From Dipteris shenzhenensis (taxonomy: Eukaryota; Polypodiophyta; Polypodiopsida; Gleicheniales), in the NCBI GenBank assembly GCA_047967505.1, contig CM106538.1: a stretch of 64,000 nucleotides of DNA. One strand, written 5' to 3'. Made by a program: the position numbers and the translations under genes. The notes under the pieces are model-generated. The model saw nothing but the letters and a program-made list of their open reading frames with translations. It had not been told where the DNA came from and did no database searches. The stretch's first letter is position 1. Each line of letters opens with the position of its first letter. Positions 31,245-42,549 of this stretch are shown piece by piece.

Positions 31245-33617
31245 TGTGTTTGTAAAATATTATATTCTTGCTTCAAAATCTAAGTGATGTTGGGTTATTT
31301 CAAAATACCCCCTCCAGCCCCCTAGTTTTCTGGAGGGCAAGCCTTGTGTTTTGAAAGAACAGAGGCTGCTTTTCAGGACAGGACTAAGGAAGTCCTATTA
31401 AACAATACTGCAAACCCTCTCTTTTAAGTGAAGGCTTCTTCAAGGAAGCCTGCCAAGCATTTAAGGTGAGGGTTTGAAGGATGGAGGGAAAATTCAATGT
31501 CTTGAGGTTACTTTCTGCTCCATATTTCATTCAATCTGTTCTTATGTGCCTCTTGTAAAGGTGATCCAAATATCATTCAAAGCATTTTGTGCCTATTTCT
31601 TCTGCCTTGCACTTGGCCGATGAAGTTGTATGTAGCATCAATATATATTCTCCCACAATGTTAGTATTTTCTGCTACTGATGATAACAACATTCGAACAT
31701 CGATTTTGATGCCTTTCAAGTATATTTCCTGTGGCATGATTACCCGGGAAAAGAAAAACTTAATATGCAATTAAATTGATGCAATATCTCATTGGGAAAC
31801 AAAATTTTGATGCAATATCAGCTATTTTGTGAGGGCACTGATGGATGCTCCAACCCTTGCTTAATCTCCCAACTACTTCGATCATTTGCCATTGTAGCAA
31901 GTTAGGCGGATAATCATCTGAAAGTCCTTTGATATTGCTAGGGACGAGAAAAGAAGACTTGAGGGCATATAACCCAATGTCCAATCCTCCCCCCCCCTGG
32001 AATGGTAGGCAAGGTGGCGAACTTTGAGAGGTCGCTCCAATCTTGGAGAATTGTCATGTCCACGTTGTACACCTCATTCACCTCCTGAAGTTTCACTTTC
32101 AAGCCTCTAGGATGCTTGTCTTGATCTCATGTATCTATTGTTTGACCCTTGCAAGGGCTTCAAAACCTTGAGACACTCCATTTGTTGAGCTAAGCGGGTT
32201 GGGCTGTTGTGGTGTTGTGTCCATCCACTTGCTTCTTGCCTCTAGGTTTTTCTTCAAGTTTGAAGTGCAGGCTTTTGAATGAGAGGTGGTGGCTCAATCT
32301 TCATATAAGTATTTCCTTTTATCTTTATCTTTATCTTTATCTCTTTTTCTTTTGGGGGGCGGCGGGGCGCCAAGAGGTGGTCGCTTGATCTCCTCTTGGC
32401 ACTATGGCTTGCTTTGGTAAGACCCGCACAAAGATGCATGCACACCCCCTTCAACCTCTACATCATTGGGGATCCCTTCTCAGAGTGGGGATCACCACGA
32501 AAATCCCTCTATGAGAAGGTTGAACTCCTCCCTTTTTGAGGTGTTCTTGGGTAGACTTTGAACGAGAACTTCTAGGACTCTAAGCTTGGGGTGTGGCAAT
32601 GTACAAAAAACTTGGTAGCTAATCTCACCTTAGGATGTTGATAGGATAATTGTTTGCCAAGCCACCTTAGCTTAAATGTTGATAGGATAATTGTTTGCCA
32701 AGCTTGTCCAACAAGCCACTTTAGCACATCCAACTACTAGGTATTTTCCAAGAAGCCTCATCTTGGATGTTTCCAACTAGTCCATAATGTGACCTATGTT
32801 GAGGGGTCGCAATAGGCCATCTCTTGGCTTTTAGCTCTAAATTCCAAGTTTCATGCTTCACCACGTTGCTCGACCGTTTGTGCATATGCTCGAAGTTTCC
32901 CAATCCCATCATTGCATTCCTTAAGTACAAGATGAAGAGGCTCTCGCATACTCGCTTCCAATCAATAGCTCCTCGATTAGACAACTCTCCTAGGCCTCTC
33001 CTTTCCTCAAAATTCTCTCTAACAATTTGTTACAAATCATGTTTTATGAGACGACATTAAAATTCCTGGTTGACACTAAGGTGACTTGATAGTGAGTGAG
33101 ATTCTTGGACTTGCACATGTCATCCAATCTTGACTCCCAAACTTGTCTTCATATAGGGGTTCACCATTTTTCTCAAACTCAATTTCACACATCTTCATAT
33201 GAATAGAGGCTTCAGGTTAATCACAAGGCGAGCATCAAATCATAAGAAAGATCTCTTCAGTGATGATGTAGGAGGTAGGTGCTCCCTCTCAAGTGTGCAC
33301 TTGTGAAAATTAGGACGGGGATATGTTCTTCCTTCTTGGCTTTTGCCAAGTTGTCCAAGTTAAATCACTTGCCATTATCCTTTTATAACAATTTAGTTCA
33401 CCTCTTATCTTGAGACGCCATCGTATTGATGAAAATTTGGCACATAGAGTATTAGATTGAGTCTCATCTCAGTTCTTGGACTTAGTTTGTGTGCGCGCTA
33501 TCATCTTGAGGCTAGGGTACTTTGATCACAAGGATATATGACAGTTGTCCTCATCAAGGCATAAGGGTACATTTGTCTATCCTCCACATGTTGGATATCT
33601 AATGTTTGTCATTCCTT
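31245..33617. other. Downstream of the host gene; no gene recognised
   Basis: The 3' UTR of the host gene should begin here. No other coding or RNA gene is apparent. A 41-bp tandem duplication ('atgttgataggataattgtt...' at 32635 and 32676) is the only clear structure. Confidence 0.4.
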
Positions 33618-33857
33618 TGTTGAAGATTCATCTCAACATCATGTTATCATATGTGCATAGTACTAACCCAAAAGAGTGCTAAAAAGGAAAGGGTTGGAAA
33701 CCCTAACCTTAACCCGAGCTCCAACTCTTAAGGGGTTTGTATATATTCATCATTTTCAACTAATACAGTGTACATTTAGTCATTTGTGGTGTGCTCTTTA
33801 GCTATGCCCTCTCCCCTCATCTCCACTCTTATCCTCTTCTCTCTCCATATTTGCTCA
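33618..33857 (+). mobile_element. Copia-type 5' LTR
   Basis: The segment begins TGTTGAAG and ends CTCA directly before a primer binding site. It is 240 bp, usual for a small Ty1/copia LTR, and has a TATATA at 33740-33745. The start is chosen from the TG...CA rule and is less certain than the end. No 3' partner LTR was found downstream. Confidence 0.6.
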
Positions 33858-33869
33858 TGGTATCAGAGC
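33858..33869 (+). other. Primer binding site, initiator tRNA-Met
   Basis: TGGTATCAGAGC is complementary to the 3' end of plant initiator tRNA-Met and directly follows the LTR CA. It primes minus-strand DNA synthesis in copia and many gypsy elements. Confidence 0.85.
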
Positions 33870-35358
33870 TCCCTTGCCTTTCATTGCGGCATTGTGATCA
33901 TTGTGAGAAATCGAGAGATTGAGAGTAAACTGAGTGTTCTTTCACTTCCGTTGAGTCATAGAGAATTTTCACCCATTTGAAAGAATTCCATCTATTTTTT
34001 TTTGTTCAATTCCGTTCATTTCTTTGAGAGAATTTCGTCAACTACTCATTCCATTGAGAGATTTTTGAGAGAGAGATTCATTCAGAGAGATTCATTCTTG
34101 AGATTTCTGAGTTTTATGTCTTTGAAAGAGAAAGAGAGAGCTTTCGAAGCTTCGGAGGGAGAGTTCTAGAGATTTCTGAAATTTTTGTGAGATTGTTCTT
34201 GAGATGAGAGAGAGAGATCTTATTCTACCATTGTGAGTGCATTCCGTGAGAGAGATTCTGGTTCAAGTGAGTTTTTTTATTGGACCTCATTCTTGAGTGG
34301 TAAGGTTCTTTGAAGATTTTTTTTTCAAAAGATAGTCGAATTTCAAAGCTTTATGTCTTACTAAGCAAAAGAAGCAGCAGAGTCTACGCGACTTCTACAA
34401 CAGAGGCGACTCTCTTGCAAGCAAAGAATCAACACTAATCTTGCATCGACAACTAAGCCTTCAACAAAAGCATCTAGGACGTACGAGCTTCTTCGACTAA
34501 GGCAAGCAACTCAGCATGCAAAGACGACCAAACAGGAGATAGCAACAAGCAACCAAGCTCTACGAGACCTCCAACGACGACGCTCCATCAACTAAACAAG
34601 CTCTAGCAACTACGCAAACGAGCTCAATGGCATCACAATAGCTATAGCCATACACATTGCGACGGCAACTATTATACAACTCAGCTGCTACTGCCACAAA
34701 TTGGCAGACACCTTCACCGCGACTTTGCAAGTCTCCAGCGAGCTCATGAGCCAGCCAAGCAGGCCATCAAGGCCATCTCTCCATCACACAGTAGCTCCAT
34801 TAGCAGTACCTACACAAGCCTCTCCATTGATCGACGGAAGCTCCTAATGCTGCAACCCACGATGTCCAAGCCAGCGACCACTACCGGCGCAGCTCCAACG
34901 AACCATACGTAGTTTCAATGATGGGGACTGACGACCACTCGAAATGCCAACGTCTTGCAAACGTCTCCGCATAAACAAGACTCAAGCACCGCGAAATACA
35001 ACGCAAGGAACTGGTAACCCATGCTTGGCGACCACGATAGAGTCTAGTAGATTCCATCAAGAATCTTTAGATTCTGTTTGACCTTCTCCATACGACACAT
35101 GGCCCTCCAACCAAATGGCTTATCTTATCCTAAGGTCACAGGATTGGTTTAGAAGGGAACACGTGGCATTGTGCTATGTCATCAAGCCTTATCCGATGCC
35201 ACATCATCATCACAACTGATTTAGCCATGTCATCAGGCAAATCCTACTTGTCACACTAGTAACACCCTCGCAATTGACATGTGGCACCCATCTAGCTCAG
35301 CCTTATCTACCATGTGGAAACCCATCTGCCATGTCATGAGTCCATGTCACCATATAAG

Positions 35359-35421
35359 TTAGATGTCAAAAATGCTTTTCTCGATGGTTACCTAGACGAG
35401 GAAGTCTACATGCAGCAACCA
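35359..35421 (+). pseudogene. Copia reverse transcriptase motif fragment
   Basis: Twenty-one codons read LDVKNAFLDGYLDEEVYMQQ followed by Pro, the hallmark '(M/L)DVK.AFL.G.L.EEVYM.QP' box of Ty1/copia RT. Neighbouring codons on both sides do not continue the domain, so it is a lone fragment. Confidence 0.85.
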
Positions 35422-36176
35422 ACACGACACCAGCCCCAATTCCATCTCAGACTGCACTAGTAGCTCCTACAGTAAGGGAAAGGCTCCAGCCCTGCAATGC
35501 AACAAGCAACGAGCTAGCGAATCCCGACAACTTCCACAACCTACCTAGTCTTCATAGAAAGCTACTGCAATGACACCCACTCTTCAACAGTTGTCAGTCT
35601 TTGGATTGCTGCGCTTTTAGCTTTAACAACCAGCCTAACGTCCAACAAATCACGAAGCACCACCAACCCCTATCTTCAACAAAATCAATGGCAACCTCTG
35701 ACAAATGCCTGACCGACAAAACGCCCACAAGTAACTAAGGCGATGACACACAATCCAGCACGTAGCTGACTTCCACAGCATCCAACTTCAATGACCTTCA
35801 CGCAGCCCAATCTACGAATAGCCAACCAAGGTACACCGAGCTCCTACTACAGCACATGGGATGGCTCCACGAACGGCTTCCTAGCACAGAGGCTGATTGC
35901 AACTACCGGCTCTAAACACATAACACGCGCCTTCACACCCAAGCCCAAAATCCTCCAACATACGACTCAGTACACGGGCAACCTCTATGAACTCAAGAGC
36001 TGCCCGATGAAAATTTGACACTCAGAGAGCGATTTGCGATAGAATCTAATTCGACGACAATGGAATCTACAAAGATTCATTCGGCATCTTTTTCGTATCT
36101 TTCCTCAGTGACACATGGCAGAATATCATCTAACTCTTTGAAGATAGGGTTACCCAACCACTGGCTTGAGTCCACA

Positions 36177-36440
36177 AGCTACCATGTGGCGCATTAGGCA
36201 TTTGCCACATCACCTTATAGTCCACGTCAGCTTATTTGACACATGTCTTTGCCACATCAGCATATTCATACAGTCTTGCCATGTCATCACTGACCACCAG
36301 CTCACTTGCCATGTCATCAAAGCCACGTCTGCACATGTCGCACCAGCATTGACTAGACAAACTACCACGTCAGCACGGTGACTCATCTACCACATTAGCA
36401 TGCCAAGTCGTTTGCCACATTAACTTGCCACGTGGGACAC
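36177..36440. repeat. Degenerate CCACGTCA / CCATGTCA motif cluster
   Basis: Variants of (T)GCCA(C/T)(A/G)TCA occur again and again (for example near 36197, 36217, 36242, 36251, 36281, 36307, 36367), with a looser set at 35210-35350. The core includes ACGT forms like those bound by plant bZIP factors. Whether this is an old satellite or a site cluster cannot be told. Confidence 0.5.
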
Positions 36441-36645
36441 AAAACCCCTCCACAGGCACAGTAATCTCTTCCTAGGCACTGCATGTGCACCTAGCTGCCA
36501 CCTCATCAGTGCTCCACAGGAACACCCCTTGCTAGGCACACTTTGCATGTGGATCCACCTGCCACATCACCACAGTGCCATCTCATCCTTTTTGCCCCTC
36601 CACCTTGATCAAGCCGTATCTCTTAATCTAGGAAGAAATTGAGAG

Positions 36646-37223
36646 TGTTCCTGTTAACAGATTGGTTAACAATTCCTGTTAACAAATTGGTTAACAATAT
36701 GCCACCGTTGATTAAGTGATGTGATTTGATGGATAGTGGCAAGTCCATAGAGCCAGGATTGCTAGATGGACCCAAGAGGATGGTAAAAGAATGAGAAGAG
36801 AGAGTGGTATAAAGAGATTAGGGTTGGCCCTCCCTTCAAAAGGTGACATGTATAAAAGGCCAAATGGTTGAATTTCGTCTTTATTATTGTTGTATGCACA
36901 AGTTTGGAATACAAGCTCCCTCTTCTCTTCCAAGAGTGTCTTTGGGTGTTCTCTTGTTTCCCTTGTAGTAGCTTTGTGTTTGCCACTCCATCCCCCTTCA
37001 CTCTCCTCTTCCCTTCTCCTTCTCCCTCTCTTCTCCCCTCTCTTCCCCCTTCTCCCCTTCCCTCTTTCTCTCGTGGAAACACATTGCAACAATCCGAGAG
37101 CTGCTTGAGTGACACATGCGGATGGCTCGTGCCTTGCATTGCGCTCACAAGGAGTAGTTGAGTGGAGGCTCCATCGACTTTCCTTCAAGATCCCCACGAC
37201 ACATGAGTCACTGTTGAGAGCAC
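36646..37223 (+). promoter_or_regulatory. 5' LTR of gypsy element A with TATA box
   Basis: It starts TGTTCCTG with a 23-bp internal near-repeat (ctgttaacaNattggttaacaa, twice in 36651-36694), has TATAAAAG at 36851-36858, then a pyrimidine-rich transcribed part, and ends near CA at 37221-37222 shortly before the primer site. Boundaries follow the TG...CA rule and the primer site position. Confidence 0.55.
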
Positions 37224-37229
37224 ATTTTT

Positions 37230-37246
37230 TGTGCCACTGCCGGGGA
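37230..37246 (+). other. Primer binding site, tRNA-Asp-like
   Basis: TGTGCCACTGCCGGGGA resembles the tRNA-Asp-complementary sequence TGGCGCCGTTGCCGGGGA typical of Tat/Athila-type plant gypsy elements, with several mismatches. It lies a few bases after the LTR end. Confidence 0.6.
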
Positions 37247-38039
37247 GTTCAAGGTATTGCACTTGCCTTCTCTCGTCATCTACCCATTGCTCATTGTTTC
37301 AAGCTTAACTTGGAGCTTTGATAGTGGAGTTGCAGGAGAGGAAAGAGTGAAGAAGTGTCTGTTGGTGTTGGGACGGAAAAAAGAAGCAGGAGTCATTTTC
37401 TGTTGGAAAGCATTTTTGATCATTTGAAGCTTGCTTTTTATGTTTGTGTTTTGAGTTGGTAGGAAGATAATTTGGAAGATTGCTAAGGACTGCATGGTGT
37501 CAAAAGTCACAAAAAACAACCAGGAATGATGAATCATGCTGAAAATCGAAGTGGTTTTGAGTGTTGACAGACACTTCTTCAAGAAATCTCTCATTTTGCA
37601 ACCAAATGTTGTTTTTCTTTCTTCTTTTTTGCATTGGGTTTTCTGGGTCTCCGAGCGTCGGTTTTCGGTGTCTCCAAGGTCGCTTTGGGGGTTTTGGCCC
37701 GCTCCGGATGCACTGGCGATGTCAGAATTATCAAATACTGCACAAAAAATCAAGAATCTTATACATGTCTTTAATGTGAAGGCTGAGTACTAGACTAACA
37801 TTTTAGCACTAAGTATTCGTATTTTATGGCATTTCCCATATTTTGAGTGCAACAAAAATTGGTAAATCGTGAATTTCTTAGATAGCCCCAAAATGAGTTC
37901 CCTTCTTTCCTAATGCCTAGCCATTCACCCACCGTCCATTCACCCTCAACAGTCTTGTTAGATCGTGAAATACTTGGAGAGCATTGCAGGTGACCATCTC
38001 CTCCTCCCTTTGAATTTCTGTCAAAGTTTTCCGTCCGTC

Positions 38040-38400
38040 AAGTCTCCACCCCTCCCCCTCCTCCCTTCCACCTCCCCCTCCCCCCCCTCCACCATCCCCC
38101 CTTCCACCTCCCCCTCCATCCTCCCCCCCCTCCACCATCCCCCCTTCCACCTCCTCACACCCCCGTCCCCCCTCTCCACCATTCCCCCCTCCATCCCCCC
38201 CCCTCCCCCCCCCCCCACCCTTCCACCACCCCTCCCTCCCTTCCGCCTCCCCCTCCCCCCCCCCCTCCACCATCCCTCCCTTCCACCTCCCCCTCCATCC
38301 CCCCCCCCCTCCACCATCCCCCCCCTCCACCATCCTCCCCCCCCCCCCCCTCCCCCCTCCACCACCACCCCCCCCTCTTTCCACCAACCCCCCTATCTCT
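38040..38400. repeat. C-rich (CCCTCCACC-like) tract in element A leader
   Basis: About 350 bases are almost only C, T and A, with repeated runs of 5-12 C's; the minus strand therefore has many G-runs. Long open frames here on either strand are products of low complexity, not genes. Confidence 0.95.
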
Positions 38401-38608
38401 ACCCCCCCAACACAACTACATCAACACCCGTACTTGCAATAGACACCCATTCCACCTCTCACCAAATCTGCATGCAGCTACGCTCCAGCCAACGCCTCTG
38501 ACAACAAATCTACATACAACTTCACTGCAGCCAACGCCTCCAACAACCCTCTACCCCAATTCTCCCCTTGAAATTCAGGAAATCCTTTTGACTCCTCCAC
38601 AACACAAC

Positions 38609-39418
38609 ATGGCTGGGCGCCATCGTGATGATGTGGATCTTGAACTCGAAGAGGAGGGGAACAATTTCTTTAATAATCGTAACAATTTTGGCAACAATAA
38701 TAACAATCAAGGCAAGTGCCCCCTAGGCAAACTCGAACTTCTCAAAGATAATGGTAGGGGCAATCCTACCCGATTCCTCCAGCATTTTAATGTTGCATGC
38801 CGAGCGGGTGGAGATCAATCTAATGAAAGCAAGGTCACCTGGTTCCCCATGGCCTTAACCGATGAAGCCTCAGAATGGTACCTAGACCTCCTAGTGGAAG
38901 AAAGAGCCACATGGGACCTGCTGCAAATAAAATTCAAGAGGTCCTTCCAAACGGAGAGACGACAAGATGATCCTGCTCTCCAACTAAGCAAGCTCGAACA
39001 AGATCGCTGAGAAGGTGTACGCACGTACGCGAGCAAGATGAAACGATTAATTGCAAAATGTGACCCATGCCCCGATGCTAAGTACCTCATGGCCTGGTTC
39101 ATTATTGCAGGCCTAAGGAAGAAAATCCGCAAAGACAAGAAAAAGATTAGTAGTTTTACGAAACATTCAGTGCTGCTCATGCGATAGCCATTGACATCGA
39201 GGATGGCATGGCTGACTCTAACACCAGCAGTGATGATGGAAGATCCAATGCATGAGATAAGCGCTCTAAAAAGGGAAAATCCAAGTCCACTGCCAAAACG
39301 TCTAATGAAGATCGCCTAGAGGCCATGACCATGAAGCTAAAAGAAGAAATGATGCAGGCCATGGAACACCTAGAGGCCATACCACAATCATGGGCTCTAG
39401 GCATTCCGTAATTACTCA
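38609..39418 (+). pseudogene. Gypsy element A gag
   Basis: From ATG 38609 (MAGRHRDD) the frame has an Asn-rich stretch, then KLELLKDNGRGNPTRFLQHF, SEWYLDLLVEERATWDLL and FKRSFQTERR, the gag core of plant gypsy elements (capsid). A TGA at 39008 interrupts an Arg-rich continuation (perhaps a decayed CGA), followed by a frameshift near 39160 and an acidic/Lys-rich segment to 39418. Confidence 0.75.
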
Positions 39419-39621
39419 GGGATCCAAATCCATGACCATATCCAAGAGCGCCAAATCCAGCTCCTCTAGCAGTTCCAATACAACTACTTCAAGCCGAGGA
39501 AGTGGATTCGCCATTTGAGTATGAAGCTAAGTACTCAGTGTACTATGTGGAAGGATCAGAAGGTTTAATACCAGTCTATGCGAATCAATTTTTGCTGAAT
39601 ACATATTGAGCACCAATCAAG

Positions 39622-39663
39622 TGCTACGGTTGTGGAGAAAATCACTGGATCGCAGAGTACCCT
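39622..39663 (+). pseudogene. Gag zinc knuckle, last Cys lost
   Basis: CYGCGENHWIAEYP fits the CX2CX4HX4C nucleocapsid knuckle, but the fourth ligand at 39658-39660 is TAC (Tyr) instead of TGC (Cys), a single G to A change. Confidence 0.7.
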
Positions 39664-40233
39664 CATCGTGGTAGCCCGCTACTTTCCAACCACTTTGTAG
39701 AGATTGTGGCATAGGCCATGCATGTATGGATTGCCCATGAAAAATAAGTTCCCACAACAAACTGAGGCTAAGCTTGACGTCCCAATCGGCATTATTGGGG
39801 TGGACCATCAAAGTCTAGGGCCGGCAAGCATAATATCACAACCTGTCAATGTAATTACACACTAGTAAAAAGAGGCCACCAAGGACCCTAATATTCCAAT
39901 TCAATCAAGATGACTTCTTCAAAAGAAAGCACAAGTGCCTCCACCTCCGCGAGCAGCCAAGCTCATCCACATCAGCTCCCGAGCCTCAAATAAAAGAAGC
40001 TCCATTCCCAAATGCAGAAGTGGAGAAGGCTCGATTTCAGGCACTTCAACAATGGGTATAAAAGGAACAAGCTCAATTTGAGGCTAAGAATAAAATGTAA
40101 GATCCAATCCCTTCCTTGGCCCCACCGAGTATTGATATTGTACTCGAGCCTCTATTCCAACAACAGAATTCCCATTGGAATCCTATTATGGAATTGTCCC
40201 AATCTATGGGAGAGTTTCAAAGGCTGGATTGAA

Positions 40234-40866
40234 CTCCCAAATCCCCCTCCACCTATCGAAGACATAGAAGATATCCATGTGCAGATGGGTGAGAGAGATG
40301 ACATATGCAACATCATTGGGCCTTTGATCCACAAGGCATACGATGAAGTCCAGGCCATACTGGATGGTGGAGTAGGTGTAAATGCCCTATCCAAGGAGCT
40401 CTATGATGAATGGGGTCTCCCACCAATGCAAAAGGCTAATTTCAACATACGCCTTGCCGATGATTCACGAGCAAAACCCTTGGGAATATTGAATGGTGTG
40501 TCAACAAAATTTGTAGGAGTCTCCTTTTCCCTTCAATTCACAATCTTGGATCTCCCCAAGAAATCCTATCAAATCTTGTTTGGGCATCCTTGGTTGCATG
40601 AAGCATTAGTCCTCCATGATTGGAGAACTGATAGACTGACAATCCAAAATTGTGACACCGTACTCAATGTCAATGTGGGGAAAGGAGCAATAAAACCAAT
40701 TGTGCCTAGAGCGTTGGATGAAACCCCTTCAACGACGATCTCAAGCAAATCAGCTCCATTGCAACAGCATGCCATAGAGGGCGATACACAAAGCAATGTC
40801 AATAATTGGATACAGACATTGGCAACCATTGACAACTGCCATTCATTAGACCCCATCTTCTCATAG
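40234..40866 (+). pseudogene. Gypsy element A protease
   Basis: The open frame has AILDGGVGVNALSKELYDEW (active site Asp-Gly-Gly at 40363-40371), LADDSRAKPLGIL, LDLPKKSYQILFGHPWL, the aspartic protease domain of gypsy polyproteins. Many retroelement proteases have Asp-Ser/Thr-Gly; DGG is a known plant gypsy variant. The frame ends in TAG at 40864. Confidence 0.75.
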
Positions 40867-41426
40867 ATAGATTCTAAGAACATGCAGGTAGATCCTCCAC
40901 TCAGACATGAAGAACCAATTGATCTAGAGGTGACATTCTTTATGGCCGACCTCGAGTGGAATAATGAACCTGAAGAAGGTACGCATACCAATAAGGACTC
41001 AAATTTTCCTTGGGACCTCAAAACTGAGGCTGAGAATGCTCAATTTGAAGATCAAATCTTTGATAATGACTTAGCCATTCTACATGCCCTAATGGCAGTC
41101 GAGCTTCCTAAAGTTGAACCTCCAAAGTTGAATAACAACAGAAGATCTTGTAAGAAAGCTGAAGGAGGATATCACCCCGCAAAGCGAAGGCTGCATACTT
41201 CAATGAATTCAAACAAGTCCAAACTAGGATTGTTGAATTGTATCTTGCCAATCCAGCTCCCTCAAAATCTGAGCCAGCTCCTCTTGAATGGTCCCCTGAT
41301 GGACTTGAAGGAGTATGCACAGGAAATGAACCCTTACTTGGGAATACTTTGCCACTAGAAAAGCTACCCCATAGTTCCCAACGTAAGAAGTTTCAAAAGT
41401 ATAAGCCACCTCGAAAGTCTCCAATG

Positions 41427-41500
41427 GGGTACGTCCCAGACTCTATGGATGAAAGTCACTATCTAAAAGATGGCATCAACCTAGAGAGGTGTACCTCGCA
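41427..41500 (+). repeat. Short segment shared with LINE-A2/A4 antisense
   Basis: 'ggggtacgtcccagactcta' and 'aagatggcatcaacctagag' within 41430-41495 align with 58977-59030 (LINE-A4) and 14524-14575 (LINE-A2). In both LINEs the coding strand is minus, so here the LINE sequence lies antisense between the gypsy protease and RT. Confidence 0.6.
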
Positions 41501-41620
41501 TGGTCATACAAGGAAATGAAAGGAATTTCACTAGAAGTGGTAGTACACATGATACCTATAAGGGAAGGTACCCACCCTAAGGTATGTGGACCTTATTGAA
41601 CAAATCCAAATTATGGCACC

Positions 41621-42320
41621 ATGGTTTATGATGAACTGGAAAAACTCTTAGATGTCGGATTCATCTATGAGATAGAGCACTCTGATTGGGTTTCATCCAT
41701 TGTCAACATGCCTAAACGCAACAAGAAGCTAAGAATATGCGTAAACTTAAAGAATGTGAATGCCACCACAATTAGGGATCACTATCCCCTACCCTTAACA
41801 AAAATAATGTTGGAAAAGGTGGCAGGTTCTGAGATATATAGCTTCTTGGATGGCTTTAGTGGCTATAACCAAGTGCAAATTGCTCTTATAGACCAATCAA
41901 AAATAGCATTGGCTACAAAATGGGGTACATTGCCTATAGAGTCATGCCATTCGGCCTTTGTAATGCCCCGGTCACATTCCAAAGGGTCATGTTCACAGCT
42001 TTTAAGTCATTTCTGAATAAGTTTCTACAGGGGTTCTTGGATGATTTGTGCATCCACTCAAACAAAAAAGACCACTTCAAATGTCTTAAAGAAGTTCCAA
42101 TCAAATGCAGGGAATATGGCATCTCCCTAAATCCAACAAAATGCCAGTTCATGGTCACCCACGGAGTTGTTTTGGGACATATCTTTCTCAACATGGGATT
42201 GCAACTGACATGGACAAAATCAAAATCATCATGGAATTGCCGCCTCCTACAAATTCCAACGGTGGACAGGACTTTATGGGACATGCCAGCTATTATAGAA
42301 GATATATCTTGCAGTATGCC
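41621..42320 (+). pseudogene. Gypsy element A reverse transcriptase
   Basis: ELEKLLDVGFIYEIEHSDWV, MPKRNKKLRICVNLKNVN, DHYPLPLTKIMLEKVAG and SFLDGFSGYNQVQIA are followed, after a frameshift near 41930, by MPFGLCNAPVTFQRVMF, FLDDLCIHS (YxDD equivalent at 42034-42045) and LNPTKCQFMV. A second shift follows near 42170. All main gypsy RT motifs are recognisable. Confidence 0.85.
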
Positions 42321-42497
42321 ATGATAGCCAGACCACTTTACAAATTATTAGTGGAATTCTTATGGACAGAAGAGTGCAACCAAGCCTTTGAGCTTTTAAA
42401 GTGGCGCCTAATCACAACACCCATCCTTATAAAAGCATGTGTAAAAATAAGATCTCTCACAATACACACACAAATGTCATACTTGCATGCCAACTAA
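42190..42497 (+). pseudogene. End of RT / start of RNase H of element A
   Basis: TDMDKIKIIMELPPPTN, FMGHASYYRRYI, IARPLYKLL, FLWTEECNQAFELLK and LITTPIL are the RT-RNase H linker of gypsy pol. The catalytic part of RNase H and integrase do not follow. Confidence 0.75.
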
Positions 42498-42549
42498 TCT
42501 AATGATCAATGGTACACCATATGAACATGGATGCAGGTTTTAAAACAAT

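Larger units (their letters stand above)
33870..36600 (+). mobile_element. Degenerate interior of the copia-type element
   Basis: After a GA/T-rich leader (to 34340) comes a CAAC/CTAC-rich stretch (34360-36000) with no long frame and one short RT match at 35359. No gag, protease or integrase motif is visible. Either the element was non-autonomous, or it has decayed with insertion of unrelated sequence. No second LTR was seen. Confidence 0.4.

Noticed and set aside
37917-38501. Long Gly/Arg or Pro/Ser frames on both strands
   Set aside because: They come from the C-rich low-complexity tract and have no domain.
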